Origin: Liolophura sinensis
Lineage: Eukaryota; Mollusca; Polyplacophora; Chitonida; Chitonidae
Assembly (NCBI RefSeq): GCF_032854445.1
Contig: NC_088306.1
Coordinates: 15,805,386-15,869,385 of the forward strand
DNA: 64,000 nt
Direction of reading: 5' to 3'
Shown piece by piece: positions 43,440 through 54,519 of the stretch; the stretch's first letter is position 1, and the number at the start of each line of letters is the position of its first letter. The notes under the pieces are model-generated. The model was given only the letters and a program-made list of their open reading frames with translations. It was not told the DNA's origin and made no database searches. Both the position numbers and the translations under genes were made by a program.

Positions 43440-46400
43440 TGCATACGATTTCGGATGTCCTCGTGTGTCATCAAGGAGTGTGCGAACGGCGCCTTTTTTT
43501 CTCTCGAAATTTCGAAATTTTTCGACTCGTTTGCAACATGTGAACTTACTGTTGGGTCAGATCTAATAAGGTGATAATACAAAAACTAAAAATTTTGGCA
43601 GCCACGTAGCAAAAATTAATTTGCTACCAGCAGGCTTTATCCGCCTGCTTTGAGTGGGAAGGTTGTATTTCCAAGACGCGCGCGCAGTTCTTGAAAGAGG
43701 ACAAGTGGCGGAGGGGATCAAACTTGTTTATATTGGGTTACATTGGCTCACTTTTTGTGTTTAATAAATATGAAGCTTAAAGAATAGAACAAAATAGAAA
43801 TAATATTATAATAATAGTTCTAAACTTTCTTTCACATATACTGTATTAATATGAACAACAAAGACTGGCAAAACATGATTACTCATTTTACCAATCATCT
43901 TCAATATATCAACCGGATATCCCTCACATTGTTCAGTCCTTCTGTGACGCCATGACTATCATTGACAATGACAGAAGGATGGTGACACACAAAACTTGTG
44001 ACATCCTACCATCTATAGTGACGCAACAGTCGTTGGCAAGAGCCCGGTACATAGAAACCATTTCTGTGAACCCTCGCGTTCAAGAAAGATGAAGGTTTTT
44101 TTTTTGTTGCTTCAAATGGATCACAATCGTGTCTCTGGATAGTCTGAAGGAAGAGTAAGTATTGCTTTACCCTTTTATAGTTCTTTTAATGGCCACAATG
44201 ACAATAAACTGTTAAAAAGGGTGTTGTCTAGAGGAGTAACATTCTGTACTGGGTCCCGTCTCACATCCATTTTGGGCTATATTCCAAAGCTTTAATCTCT
44301 TTTGAAAAAAAACGTATTTGAAGCAACATGTAAAAACTTGTTTGAAATTGTTCCTTCAGGGCACACAATCAACAATCGAAGGATTTTCTGTGTACATTTA
44401 GGAGTTTAATATGGACTACAAGTTTAGGCTAAAAACCAGAATGCGATATTTTAGGTGTCTCTATATCAAAACCGATATCCATTTATCAAAACTGTGAATT
44501 CTATAAAATCAGTTAATGAATTCATAGGCAATTAGAAATATAATAATCAACTATATAGGCCTATGCCCTTGTGACTCCTTCTGCAGCATTAGGCTGAACT
44601 ACAAATGCATCTGAAATCTGTTTCGCTCTTCCCAGCTTAGCTTTCAGAAATACAGCTCTGTACTCTTCCATTCACAAACCGGGTGTTCGATCCCTTCCAG
44701 TGTGTTGTCCTCAACATGTCAATGCCGTACGCTACAAATACGTGTACGGGTGTGTGTACCTTCATCCTAAAATCATTCTGACTTCATTTCATGTAGAACT
44801 ACTAATGTGAATAACTTCACAACTGACATACGTGTTCGTGCCGCATCGAAAGCAAGCGAAACTTTTTCGATACGAGTCCGTCGCACCCTCGTTTGTGGTA
44901 GGTTTGGATTGAAAAGAAAGAATTTCACAGTGAAAAGGGTGATAGGCAACTTGTTTGCGAGTCTTAACATTAATTTTGGATTAAATAATGAATAGAAGAA
45001 ACTCTAAGTGCCTATTGTTAAAAAAAGGACGGGACTATGCTACAACTAAATTTTCGACAGAAGAGGAGAGTTCACCTTAGCAATGCAGACACGTGATTCG
45101 AAATTGGCGGTTTGCAAAGTTCGAATGCATCTGTCTGTTTGGTATTAATTTCGTTGGTATAATCGGCATTATTCCCGCATAATAATATGATACGAGCTGA
45201 AAATTACTTTAAGGTTACACAGAACCTGATTTTGTTCCGTACCGCTTTGAGGACAGCACTTGCAACATCGCTGAGTTACAGGTTTATGAAGGTAGCGATT
45301 CACAGCTGAGCTTAGAATATGATCAACTAATCTCAGAACTAAACTGCAAGCTGAACACGTCTGTTTTGTTGTGTCTAGGTGTAGAGAAGAAGCAACCCTT
45401 GAAAATGTTGTAAGAAGTGTTGGAGTATTTTGGGGGCTTCCAAGTCCCGAAGCACCCCGGTGGAAGACCCTTGTATGTGACTGGGGAAATCTGAAACCTC
45501 CGGATATGTGTTTTTAACATTGTACTTCACCTTCATTTGTCATTCGCTGAATTCTTCTGTGTTACTCAAAGAATTCATACGCTAACGGCAAAGAGCGAGC
45601 ATAGGTGAGGACACCCAGCCACCGTCAGTCGCTTCTGAAATATCAACTGTTAAGCAGACTAGCATTCACTTACTGTGTTCACAACAGGCATTAACGGGGT
45701 ATAGTGATATGGATGTGTCATTTAGAGTTATTATTTATACTTTTCTTATGAATTTGTAAGTTTTTGTAAGAGTATCTTTGTACTTGCGCTTAGGCCTACA
45801 AACTTTTGAATATGGTATGTATTTGAGTTATTTCCCTTTGCGCGAAAGCGCCCCCACCCCCCACTGCGCACTGATCAATATTGCAGACTGCACGCACTGT
45901 TGCACTGTAAGAAACTTGTAAGTTTTGTACAGTAAATGCTAAGAGAATCACTCTTCAGGTAATTTAGATCTTCATTTTATCTTATTTAATGTAAAGCCAA
46001 TGCATTATACGCATATTTTTCACTCAGTAAATTTGCTACTTTATTATATTTTCACAGCAGCGTTCGCTGTTGTTTTAAACAGGATAATGAGTAGGCCTAC
46101 ATTGTGTTTTCTAGAGTTAAGTGTTTGTCTAGATATGTTTTGTATCATAAATAGGAGATATTTTCATTGAGTGAGAAGTTCACAGAATGTGGTAATGCAT
46201 TTATTTTCTTGTAATTCTTTAACTTGGATAAGCATATTCCTTAGATGACTGGGGTAGTGCAGTGATTTAAATGATATATAGCGCTGTTGTAGCATAATGT
46301 TGAGTAACGTGTTTTGATTATATCGTGTAAGAGTTGTTCCCCACGAACTGATATTTTATTGGATTGATCGAATTTGATTAGGTCTACACGTATTTTGTTA

Positions 46401-46780
46401 CTTTCCTATGTATACTATAAAGTTTGAATGGCTGTTTTAGTGGACGATCTTCATGATACGTACCTTCACAAGATTTGGGTGATAATGACAGTATTTTTTG
46501 TGCGTGTGTCTGTTTATTTACGTACACAAGTAATCGTGGTCTCATTGACCATAATTACATAGTACAGGTGCGTGCGATGTACATTTGATTTAATTCCGTA
46601 TCACTATTCTGATATATTGTATAATTTCTGCATTTTACAGAACTGATAACCAGCTGCCGAACTGATTAACAAACTCTCTGTCACGTCGTGCACGCTGAAT
46701 GAACTGTTCCTGAAATATTCTCTCCTACTGGGCATTTTATATCAGTCAGGATTACACGCCTCAACCAGTATGCTTAAGAA
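43440..46780. other. AT-rich DNA without a supported gene
   Basis: No recognisable family. A short open segment at about 45225-45520 is described as a finding. Otherwise stops are frequent in all frames and there is no minisatellite structure. Confidence 0.45.
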
Positions 46781-46792
46781 ATAAAACGTGGT

Positions 46793-46925
46793 TTACCATG
46801 CTCAAATCACAAAGATAATGCACAGCAGACGGGAGTTGCCCACTGTTTGAGAACTCGGGGCCGCTCTCGAGGTCTCAAGCTATGGATACCTCCCGCCTAT
46901 TGTCTTGGTGATTTGAGCATGGCAA
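46793..46925. repeat. Imperfect inverted repeat (~130 bp hairpin)
   Basis: Outer arms CCATGCTCAAATCAC (46797-46811) and GTGATTTGAGCATGG (46908-46922) are exact reverse complements. Inner arms continue with mismatches (ACAAAGATAAT / ATTGTCTTGG; GACGGGAG / CTCCCGCC). It could be a foldback element. Confidence 0.75.
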
Positions 46926-47389
46926 GCTACGTTTCAATTCTATTCCAACATACCATTATGAAATAATGGAGCTATTAGTGGGGGAAAATAACGCCGAAAA
47001 CAATCGATTTCTCCCTTTTGTTAATATTTAACGGTCTAGGTTGTGTTGATTCTCGGCAAGTCCATGCCAATGATTGGGAAATAAATCATCCAATCAGCGC
47101 GAGGCACGTGACAGTTATTGACGAATAAATCAATACACATTTCCCACTAGCAGCTCTCGATGTCAGTTTGAGATCTCACTTCGAACATAACAGTTTTGCG
47201 ACGACAGAGGGATGATGATTTTAAGTCGAACTAATAAGAAAAAACTGTTGGAAGTGAACGATTTATTTCGTGGAGAAATTTGTGAACTCAGTTGAAGGTT
47301 AAATAGAAGGTGCTTCCTGAGATGGTAGCGTTGCCAAGAATTTGATGACTATGTGGAGCGGATTTCGCGAAGCACTCTTAACGTTATGT

Positions 47390-47871
47390 TCACTTAACCA
47401 CCAGGGCGACCAATACTGTAGGCATTATGTCGTCATGGTAGTTGAGAGCTCGTAACGTTAAGGGAGCCAGGCCTACTTCTTCAACTCTGGTCACACTCCG
47501 TGTCTGTCTGACGGGTATGGAGCCAGGCGCGCTGATATAAGTCACACGGGCATCCGACGACTGGGAACAAATAACGGTTGAGTGTAAAACACTGCTCAAA
47601 GAACGGCGTTTGTTTTTCAGACGGCCTTTATGCAACTTCCTAGACTCGAATCGTCCCGGTGGCCATTTGCCGACATTATCCCATGTATTCCAACAAAGGC
47701 TTGGCTCAGAACAGTTGGTGCAGTGGCTCGAAGACAGTGGTTTGTGTACCGCTGACTGAGTCCTGCATTACGGGAGATGTCGGCCATCAAGCTGTTTTCT
47801 CCCATCGCTTGCTTGTAATACCAGCAATCCGCCGCTTTTGGAGAACGTTGAAAAAAGGCATCGTTACCCAT
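47390..47871 (-). pseudogene. Crypton-type tyrosine recombinase fragment, broken
   Basis: Minus-strand open segment 47617-47871 encodes DCWYYKQAMGENSL, AGLSQRYTNHCLRAT and SANGHRDDSSLGSC, matching in order the C-terminal part of Crypton/DUF3504-type tyrosine recombinases. The HxxR box (NHCLR) and GHR box are kept. Where the catalytic Tyr is expected after the GH box the codon is TGC (Cys). The frame stops at 47617; similarity-like basic sequence (HKGRLKNKRRSLSSVL) continues in another frame to ~47390, implying a frameshift. No N-terminal part is present; an in-frame stop lies just upstream of 47871. Confidence 0.7.
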
Positions 47872-48204
47872 GCGCTTTTCCAGATATAGTACCTAGATGC
47901 TTGTTGTTTGATGTCACCTCTTTATATCTCACACACGGGATAAGTGCGTATTGCCCACATGATGTCAGTGATGGTAAATATTTCACCTTTAGACTTAACT
48001 GCCTGACGAATTATGTGTAAATTCATTTTGCCTTTGTCCTCGAAAAATGTGAGGGGTCAAAGTTTAAAGAAAACAGACGTTTTGACAGTGTAGTGTTTAG
48101 TACATGTGTACATGTAATATGTTAGTGCACGTAACCTTTGACGTGTAACGCATTGTATTATGGGGCATCTGAGCCGAGCGACATGCCATGACATGCCAAA
48201 TTAA

Positions 48205-49430
48205 ATAAGATTTCCACACCAGTGGACGAATTATGAGGTAGCATCACAGCTAGACAGGGAGACATCTCATTACAGATGTTCAGTGTTGTTAGCGTGTATC
48301 GGGGAGGATGCCATGCAAGTTTACGACGGTCTTCCATTTTTGAGCCAGGAAGATCAAAGTGACCTTGACACTGTTCTTAAGAAATTCGAGGATTTTTTCG
48401 TGCGACGCGTACATTGCCACTCTGAGAAAACTGGCAAAAACCTGCAATTTTGGCCAGATGGAAGATAGAATGCTATGTAATCGTATAGTTGTTGTTGTGA
48501 GAGAAGACCCGATTCGTGAAAAGCTTCTAGAACATAGAAAAACTCACACTAGCTCGACGCGTAGAAATCTGCAGAGCTTACGACGCGACACCGGAGGCGT
48601 CGCTGACCTTAGCCGACTGAATAGCAATCAACCTAAAGTACAGCGACGATCCAGGAAGCAAAATTACAAGCTAGGGAAGAAAACTTGTCAACGATGTGGA
48701 AGGTAACCACATAGTTATGACAAATGCTCCCGCAGTTAAAGACGCCCAGTGTGATAAATGGTGCAAATGGGGACATTTCGCAGCCCGGTGCCCTACACCA
48801 CCTTCAGTCAGTGCAGTTCAGGATGACGAGGATTTAGCATTCCTGGGACCTGTAAGTGTCGGGACCACTACTCCGTGGAATGTTGAACTGAAAGTACATG
48901 TAGGTGACTGTGTCGATCAAGTTATTTTGAGAGTCGACACTGGTGCATACGTGACAGTTATTCCGTCAAACCTTTCTCCCCGTCTGAAGGTGAAGCTTAA
49001 TAATTCGCAGAAGAAGTTGTTTGGTTTTGGTGGAAAGGAGCTTTCCGAACTAGGACATTTCACTGCAGTGCTCCAAACGTCAAAGCATTCACCTACGCAG
49101 ACTTTGTATGTAGTTCAAGGTCTTATAGAGCCTTTGTTCGGCCGGCCACCAATTACCGAGCTTGAATTACTTCTGCGTGTGAATGCGGTCGACAGTGAAA
49201 ACTCAGGTCACAAATATAGAGACCGTTACCCAAAGTTATTTTCTGGGTTTAGGAAGCTGAAAGAGACTTATAAGATTTGGCTTGCGAAAGACGTGGTTCC
49301 TTTTGCCATAACGTCACCGACACGTCTTGCATTACCATTGATGACAAAGGTCAAGGAGGCGTTACAGCTCATTCTGGCCTCCTCTTCTGTCGTGGGTGGG
49401 AAGTTTTGCAGCAACCCACGGATGGTTGCA
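48205..49430 (+). mobile_element. Broken Ty3/gypsy-type LTR retroelement fragment (gag, zinc knuckle, protease, start of RT)
   Basis: In order on +: capsid-like gag (about 48209-48440, with LACIGEDAMQVYDGLPF), then gag continued in a different frame (about 48450-48706, with RIVVVVREDPIREKLL), a CCHC zinc-knuckle pair split by a frameshift and TAA at 48707-48709 (CQRCGR before it; QCDKWCKWGHFAARC after), an aspartic protease with active-site DTGAYVTVIPSN (about 48935-49180), and the beginning of the reverse transcriptase region (to ~49400). At least two frameshifts; no LTRs, integrase or RT catalytic core seen. A SINE follows directly. This is a dead copy. Confidence 0.8.
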
Positions 49431-49540
49431 GGTTACCCCCGGGCTCTGCCCGGTTTCATCCCACCATAAAGCCGGCCACCATCATATAAGTGAAATGTTC
49501 TTGAGTACAGCGTAAAAATCCAATCAAATAAATATACAAA
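49415..49540 (+). mobile_element. tRNA-derived SINE, 5'-truncated, inserted at the retroelement's broken end
   Basis: GGGCTCTGCCCGGTTTCATC, CCACCATAAAGCCGGCCACC, ATATAAGTGAAATGTTCTTG, AGTACAGCGTAAAAATCCAA, then TCAAATAAATA tail. Creates the artificial C-terminus of the retroelement ORF. Confidence 0.85.
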
Positions 49541-51300
49541 GCCACACAATGCTTTCAGATCACAGTATATCAACTGGATAGCCTAAACATTTCTATCTCT
49601 TGTGTATAATCATTTTAAACGAAAGTGTCTAGAATGAATAGTTCCCGTCGTAGACGTATACCTGTCTGTGTTGAAAATGAAAGCCCAATATTTTATTTTC
49701 TTAAAATACCGTTATCTAGAGCAATGAAACAGACCATTTAGAAGACCTATTGCCTGTAGAAGTTATACGGTAGCCACATGGTGCCAGCTAGGTATATTTT
49801 GATGAGAATGGCCTCGAAGCGGAAAAAAAACGACGTGAAAGTTATGTTCATGTGCGTACACAAAATAGTTTATAAATCATGTCAATAGAATTATTGTTCC
49901 AGTATTCCACTAACCAGATTTTAAGATTTCTGTAATGAAAGAAGAAATAAGAGTAACTTTTAAAGTGTATAACTTTGCACAGAAAAGCGAAATACGTGTT
50001 TTTCTGTTGTTGTGGGTTTCTGGCTTACATTTCATACTCACATTCACAATTTCGTGTTGAATTTTAAATCCTCACATTACAAATGTAATTGTTCAATAGG
50101 GAAATTGTCAAGACGGAAACTTCGAAGAGTAATCCAGAAAAGGGCAATTCACCGAGGTAAGCTACATAGATATAGGAAACTGTTACAAATAATGAACATA
50201 TAATTCTTAGCCTCGGTTTGTGAGGCCATTAGATATTCTATCCTGTGAATGCGGCCCTTAAAGGCTTCCAGGGAGGATAAACAATCAGCCGTATTTCAGT
50301 CTGTGAAAAAGTCTAAAAACAAAAAAAAATATACACAGATGAGTGTTTTCTGGTAAGATTTGCACTCATCTGTCTGATAATGATCATGATAACTTCAAGT
50401 TGCCTTTGATCAGTTGAGGTTCAATTCCGGCCTTGGACACGGAATCCACAAATTCTTCCACTCCCATTCTTTGTGGAGCCTTGATGACAAGTCTATCGTT
50501 CGTCTGTAAGTTACCAAAGGTCAGTGGTTTAACCCGAGGAAACCCATCTCTTCCACCCTTATATGATCGCCATCGTAGATAAATGATACACTCAGCATGG
50601 CGTTAAACGACGATCATATAGATAAACCAAGTTCTCTTTACCAATACAATTTACATATTATTTAAGACATACACAAAGGCCTTCGCGGAAGACGTTATTT
50701 CTGTAGTTTACATGCCGCTGTTCTGCAGTATATATCTCTGATGACATGCACAGATTTTGTTATGCACAAGGCGTAGTAAGTTTAGCTCATACAGGTTTTC
50801 TTTCAATCAAAGAAAGAAAGTTGGTGCCTATCAGCCTGCCCCCAATGTTGCCAGCCCCCTCCAATGCAAACTGAAAGTTTGGTCCTTTCAATAATCCTTT
50901 CTGTATATTTGTGTTAATTATATTTTTAAACTATATTTTGTCAAAGAGCTTTGTATGATAGATTTCATTTCTGCAGTTAAGAAAATGGCCTTATCAGAAG
51001 TGAATATTATACAAAATATCAGTGTATAGAGACTTCATACGAAATATTTTATTTTGTCGTGTTGACCCCCGTCTTACATGTGATCGCCAAGATGGAAAGA
51101 TACATATAAAGCACATGAGTTTATAAGTGCCTGAATATCCACATATGTCTCTCTGCTGATTTATTGTCATTTCACTGCTGCCTCACTAACGCTTACTTAA
51201 AGAATAAATCATCCGATCAGAATACGCAATCACCCAAAAGTTATCTACTCATGTGATTTTTTCTTGAGTTAAACCCTTGTTGTTTAAAACAAGACTACTT
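49541..51300. other. AT-rich DNA, one old SINE remnant
   Basis: No coding segment. A diverged sense SINE 3' fragment lies at about 50525-50632 (GAGGAAACCCATCTCTTCCA, ATGGCGTTAAACGACGATCA). Confidence 0.45.
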
Positions 51301-51308
51301 ACAGTCTG

Positions 51309-51707
51309 ATGCACTGCTCTTTTACTTCTTTATTTCCAGTTTACACCAAAGGGCTAAAAAAAAGGTTCCAGGAACTTTTGCTCGGACCGGTAGAAACAAA
51401 ATTTATGGCTATGCGCCGTATATTTGGGACAGACTTCAAAATGCTCAATGTCCCTGAATCAGCTGTCAAGTGGACTTTTGCAGCATACCCATGTGTAACC
51501 CCCAAATTTTTAGGGGTCTGCACTTTGGGGGTCAGATTTTCCGTGGTCCTGGCCCCGGCCCCAAAAGAGGGCATAAACGTACAGGTACAGCGTCTGGGAC
51601 CGGTAAAAGGTTTGGTACGGGAGGTGACGTATCAGACCTACCATGATACGTATGAAGGGTTTGGCCTCAGAGGTGAGAGTTCAGCGGTCTTATATAGTTC
51701 CAAGTAG
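51309..51707 (+). CDS. Unrecognised ORF of 132 codons, coding status uncertain
   Basis: The frame runs from ATG 51309 to TAG 51705-51707, with an acceptor-like TTTATTTCCAG just inside (ending ~51340). GC content is higher than its surroundings, and it includes VYTKGLKKRFQELLL and GVRFSVVLAPAPKEGINV. I recognise no domain. Possibly a terminal exon or a decayed transposon fragment; equally possibly chance. Confidence 0.2.
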   Translation: MHCSFTSLFPVYTKGLKKRFQELLLGPVETKFMAMRRIFGTDFKMLNVPESAVKWTFAAYPCVTPKFLGVCTLGVRFSVVLAPAPKEGINVQVQRLGPVKGLVREVTYQTYHDTYEGFGLRGESSAVLYSSK

Positions 51708-52429
51708 GTATGGTATCTCACCAGTTCTTCAGCAGGGAGTTTTTCACCGATGGCCTTCCTTTGTTAACCCTACCTGCTGAACAGCAGTCAGGTATACAAG
51801 TTTGTCACCCTCGTGTATAAATTTCAGTTTTTAATTCACTCAAGTTTGAGAGATACTGCTTAGGCAATACAACAGTACTAAAAATAAAATGTAAATCTTT
51901 TATTTGTCGTGCCAGTTTCTAACGACCTTGTACAGTTGGTTTCCGGCCTTGACCTTAATACCCCTTATGTGGCTCCCTCTAGTGTCGACCCCTAGAAACT
52001 CTGCCACCATGAACCTATTATTCATCCCTTCCTGTATATTGTATCATAAATAATACATCTGTTTATTACTATCTTTTTCTTTCACTTTGAGTTGAATGGT
52101 TCGTATAAAAGTTATCATACCGGTTTAAAACAAGGATGGTTTCTCTTTGGTCTCTGTATATATTCGAAGACGCTAGAGTCTGTTATGATTTAAAGACAAG
52201 ATGGAATTCGAAAAAGTTGATAAGGTTATGTTATGTTCTTTAATTCAGTTTTGCTTTTTTAACTGATGTTTAACGCCGAATACTCCAGAATTTATATGAC
52301 AGGGTCAGGTTAAGTTTAAGACTGAAGGAAACCGGTGGGCCTGTAGAAAACCAGATATCTGACAAACCTTCTAACGTAAATCCGCCGCCAAAGCAGCGAA
52401 ATCCTTTCGAAAGGTATGATGCGTTGTTT

Positions 52430-52500
52430 TTTTTTTTGGGTGGGGGTGGGGGGGAGGGGTGAGAGCGTGGGGGATCTTTTTTTTTTTTTTTTTTTTTATC
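52430..52500. repeat. Homopolymer/G-rich tract
   Basis: T-run, then interrupted G-runs (GGGTGGGGGTGGGGGGG), then a second T-run. At least four G-tracts, so a G-quadruplex is possible on this strand. Confidence 0.7.
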
Positions 52501-52673
52501 CATAAATCTGATCTAATGTCTCTATCCGGTTTTCTTCAATTCATAAAGCAGACCTGATGTCTCTATTCAGTTTCCTCCAGCCGATGCTTATGCTTGGCTT
52601 AATGTCTATATCCAGTTTCCTCCCTCCATGTTTGGACTTCACCTAATGTCTCTATTCATTTTCCTCCCTCTAT

Positions 52674-52802
52674 GATTTATTTATTTATTTATTTGATTGA
52701 TGTTTTACGCCGTACTCAATAATATTTTTCACTTATACGACGGCGGCCAGCATTGTGGTGGGAGGAAACCGGGCAGAGCCCGGCGGAAACCCATGACCAT
52801 CC
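52674..52802 (-). mobile_element. tRNA-derived SINE copy, truncated by another SINE
   Basis: + strand ATTTATTTATTTATTTGATT, GATGTTTTACGCCGTACTCA, ACGACGGCGGCCAGCATTGT, CGGGCAGAGCCCGG, ending CCATCCGCAG where the second SINE begins. Confidence 0.88.
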
Positions 52803-53105
52803 GCAGCCTGATGGTTGGTAGAGCGTCCGCTTCGGGGGCTGTAGATCCAAGGCCAATCCTGGGTCAGGTCACACCTTAGACTTTAAAAGAGGAAGTTGTA
52901 GCTTCCTCGCTTAGCGTTCAGCATTAAAAGCATAGTGCAACGAATGGTTGATCCGAATCAGTATAATGGCTCGGGCGGGGCACTAGTTAAAAGAGCAGTG
53001 GAAATCCGTCCAGCAACAAGGAGGCACATTGAACGTAGATGCACTCAAAGGACTCTTTCGTCGTCATATGACTGAAAAATTGTTAAGTAAGAGATTAAAC
53101 CCTAA
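52803..53105 (+). mobile_element. Second SINE family with tRNA-like head
   Basis: Head CCTGATGGTTGGTAGAGCGT then GGCCAATCCTGGGTCAGG resembles A/B-box spacing. Body has CTTCCTCGCTTAGCGTTCAG, AAAAGCATAGTGCAACGA, AGTATAATGGCTCGGGCGGG; the 3' end GTCGTCATATGACTGAAAAA then GTTAAGTAAGAGATTAAACC. This 3' end is familiar from molluscan SINEs. Confidence 0.7.
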
Positions 53106-53129
53106 CGTACCCTAACATCTCCGTACGAG

Positions 53130-53540
53130 CAAAATGTCTTTTTATTGCATGGTCGAAGTGGAGGTGTAGCGTCAAAAATAACATAATTTACACAGAGGCA
53201 GGGTGTCGGCTACCCAGTCCCGCATTTCCAAGGAAAAAAAACTGATTCAGCACACCTTGGCATCACTGATCGCACAAAGGTGAACAATAAGTATAGTCTT
53301 CATTTTTGATACTCTCTCTCCATCATTCACGGATTTGATAAATTTGGCCCCTGTCCACCTTCTCGCTGCGTTTGGAGCAGCGGCTTTCCCTTGTTGGCAC
53401 AGTGACTTTGCACTACAGCAGCAGGTAACAGCTAACGACAGTGCAGTCGAGTCACTTATCTTTGTGGGTTATGTGAATTAGCCATCTATATCAGATCTGT
53501 GTGCTCTTTCAAGAGGCAGTAGATAGATGGAGGGCAAGTT
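53130..53540. repeat. Dispersed repeat 'A', copy 3
   Basis: Best-preserved relative of the 42265 copy: TGGTCGAAGTGGAGGTGTAG, ACACAGAGGCAGGGTGTCGG, GTTTGGAGCAGCGGCTTTCC, CTTGTTGGCACAGTGAC, AGCAGCAGGTAACAGCTAAC, right end AGATCTGTGTGCTCTTTCAA. A SINE-tail-like sequence (TTTATTTGAATGGTGTTTTA) follows at 53560. Confidence 0.82.
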
Positions 53541-53556
53541 TTTATTTCCTACGTTT

Positions 53557-54090
53557 ATTTGAATGGTGTTTTACATGATGCTTAGAATTTTCCAGTATAG
53601 TACAACCGCTGGATGCAAGCATTGGTGTGTTCGTGTGGATGGAGGAAATCGTTGAAAGTTTCGAGAAAACCAACCAGCGATACCCAGGTGCATTGCAATT
53701 GCACCGTCTTTAGTCATCGACATCTTGGTTTGAGATATAGCATAGGCTGACCTACTTGTCAGGTGATGAATGAATTTATTTATTTATTAATTTGATTGGT
53801 GTTTTACGAATGTTTTTCAAGAGTATTTCACTTACACGATGGCGGCCAGCATTATGGGTGAGGAAACCGGGTAGAGACCGCGGGAAAACCACGACCACCT
53901 GTCGGTTGCTAACAAACCTTCCCACGTACTGCCGGAGAGGGCTGGTGTTTGTAATGTACTGACAGCTGTACGAACGAGAAATAGCTCTCGATATTTATTT
54001 ACATGATTGGCCCTTACAGCGTTGCACTCATGAATATTTTTTATACATCACTTTAATAATGGTGTGATGGAAGTTGGAGTGCTTAGAGTA
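53557..54090 (-). mobile_element. Three nested or adjacent SINE fragments
   Basis: Degenerate copy at 53557-53700 (TTTGAATGGTGTTTTACATG); a clearer copy at 53766-53955 (TTTGATTGGTGTTTTACG, ACACGATGGCGGCCAGCATT, CTTCCCACGTACTGCCGGAG); another worn start at 53994-54090 (ATTTATTTACATGATTGGCC). Confidence 0.75.
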
Positions 54091-54216
54091 AACCACTGAC
54101 CCCCGCTAGATACCGGGTAACCTCCTGACTTAAAGCCACAGCATGCGGTAGCAGCCATATAACAGGCTGGTTCGATTCTGCAACATGTACTTCGTCTCAC
54201 AGGAACGGGTAATCAT

Positions 54217-54513
54217 TTATTTACTTATTTGATTGGTGTTTTACGCCGTACTCAAGAATATTTCACTTATACATTTTTTCACTTATACATTATTGGTTCT
54301 TCGACGGCGGCCAGCATTATGGTGGGAGGAAATCGGGCAGAGCCCGGGGAAACCCACAACCATCCGCAGGATGGTGGCAGACCTTCCCACGTACGACCGG
54401 AGAGGAAGCCAGCATGAGCTGGACTTGAACTCACAGCGACCGCATTCGGTGAGAGACTCCTGGGTCATTACGCTACGTTAGCGCGCTAGCCGACTGAGCC
54501 ATGGAGGCCCCTC
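54217..54513 (-). mobile_element. tRNA-derived SINE, full length, with internal duplication
   Basis: Read on minus: GGGGCCTCCATGGCTCAGTC (A-box), B-box GTGAGTTCAAGTCCAGCTC, core, tail of TAAATAAGTAAATAAA type. The motif TTTCACTTATACATT is duplicated in tandem near 54261-54300. This is the best reference copy in the window. The tRNA cloverleaf is not preserved, so it is not a tRNA gene. Confidence 0.9.
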
Positions 54514-54519
54514 GGGTAA

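Noticed and set aside
54440..54513. tRNA gene on minus
   Set aside because: A- and B-boxes are present but the acceptor and anticodon stems do not close; it is the head of a SINE.
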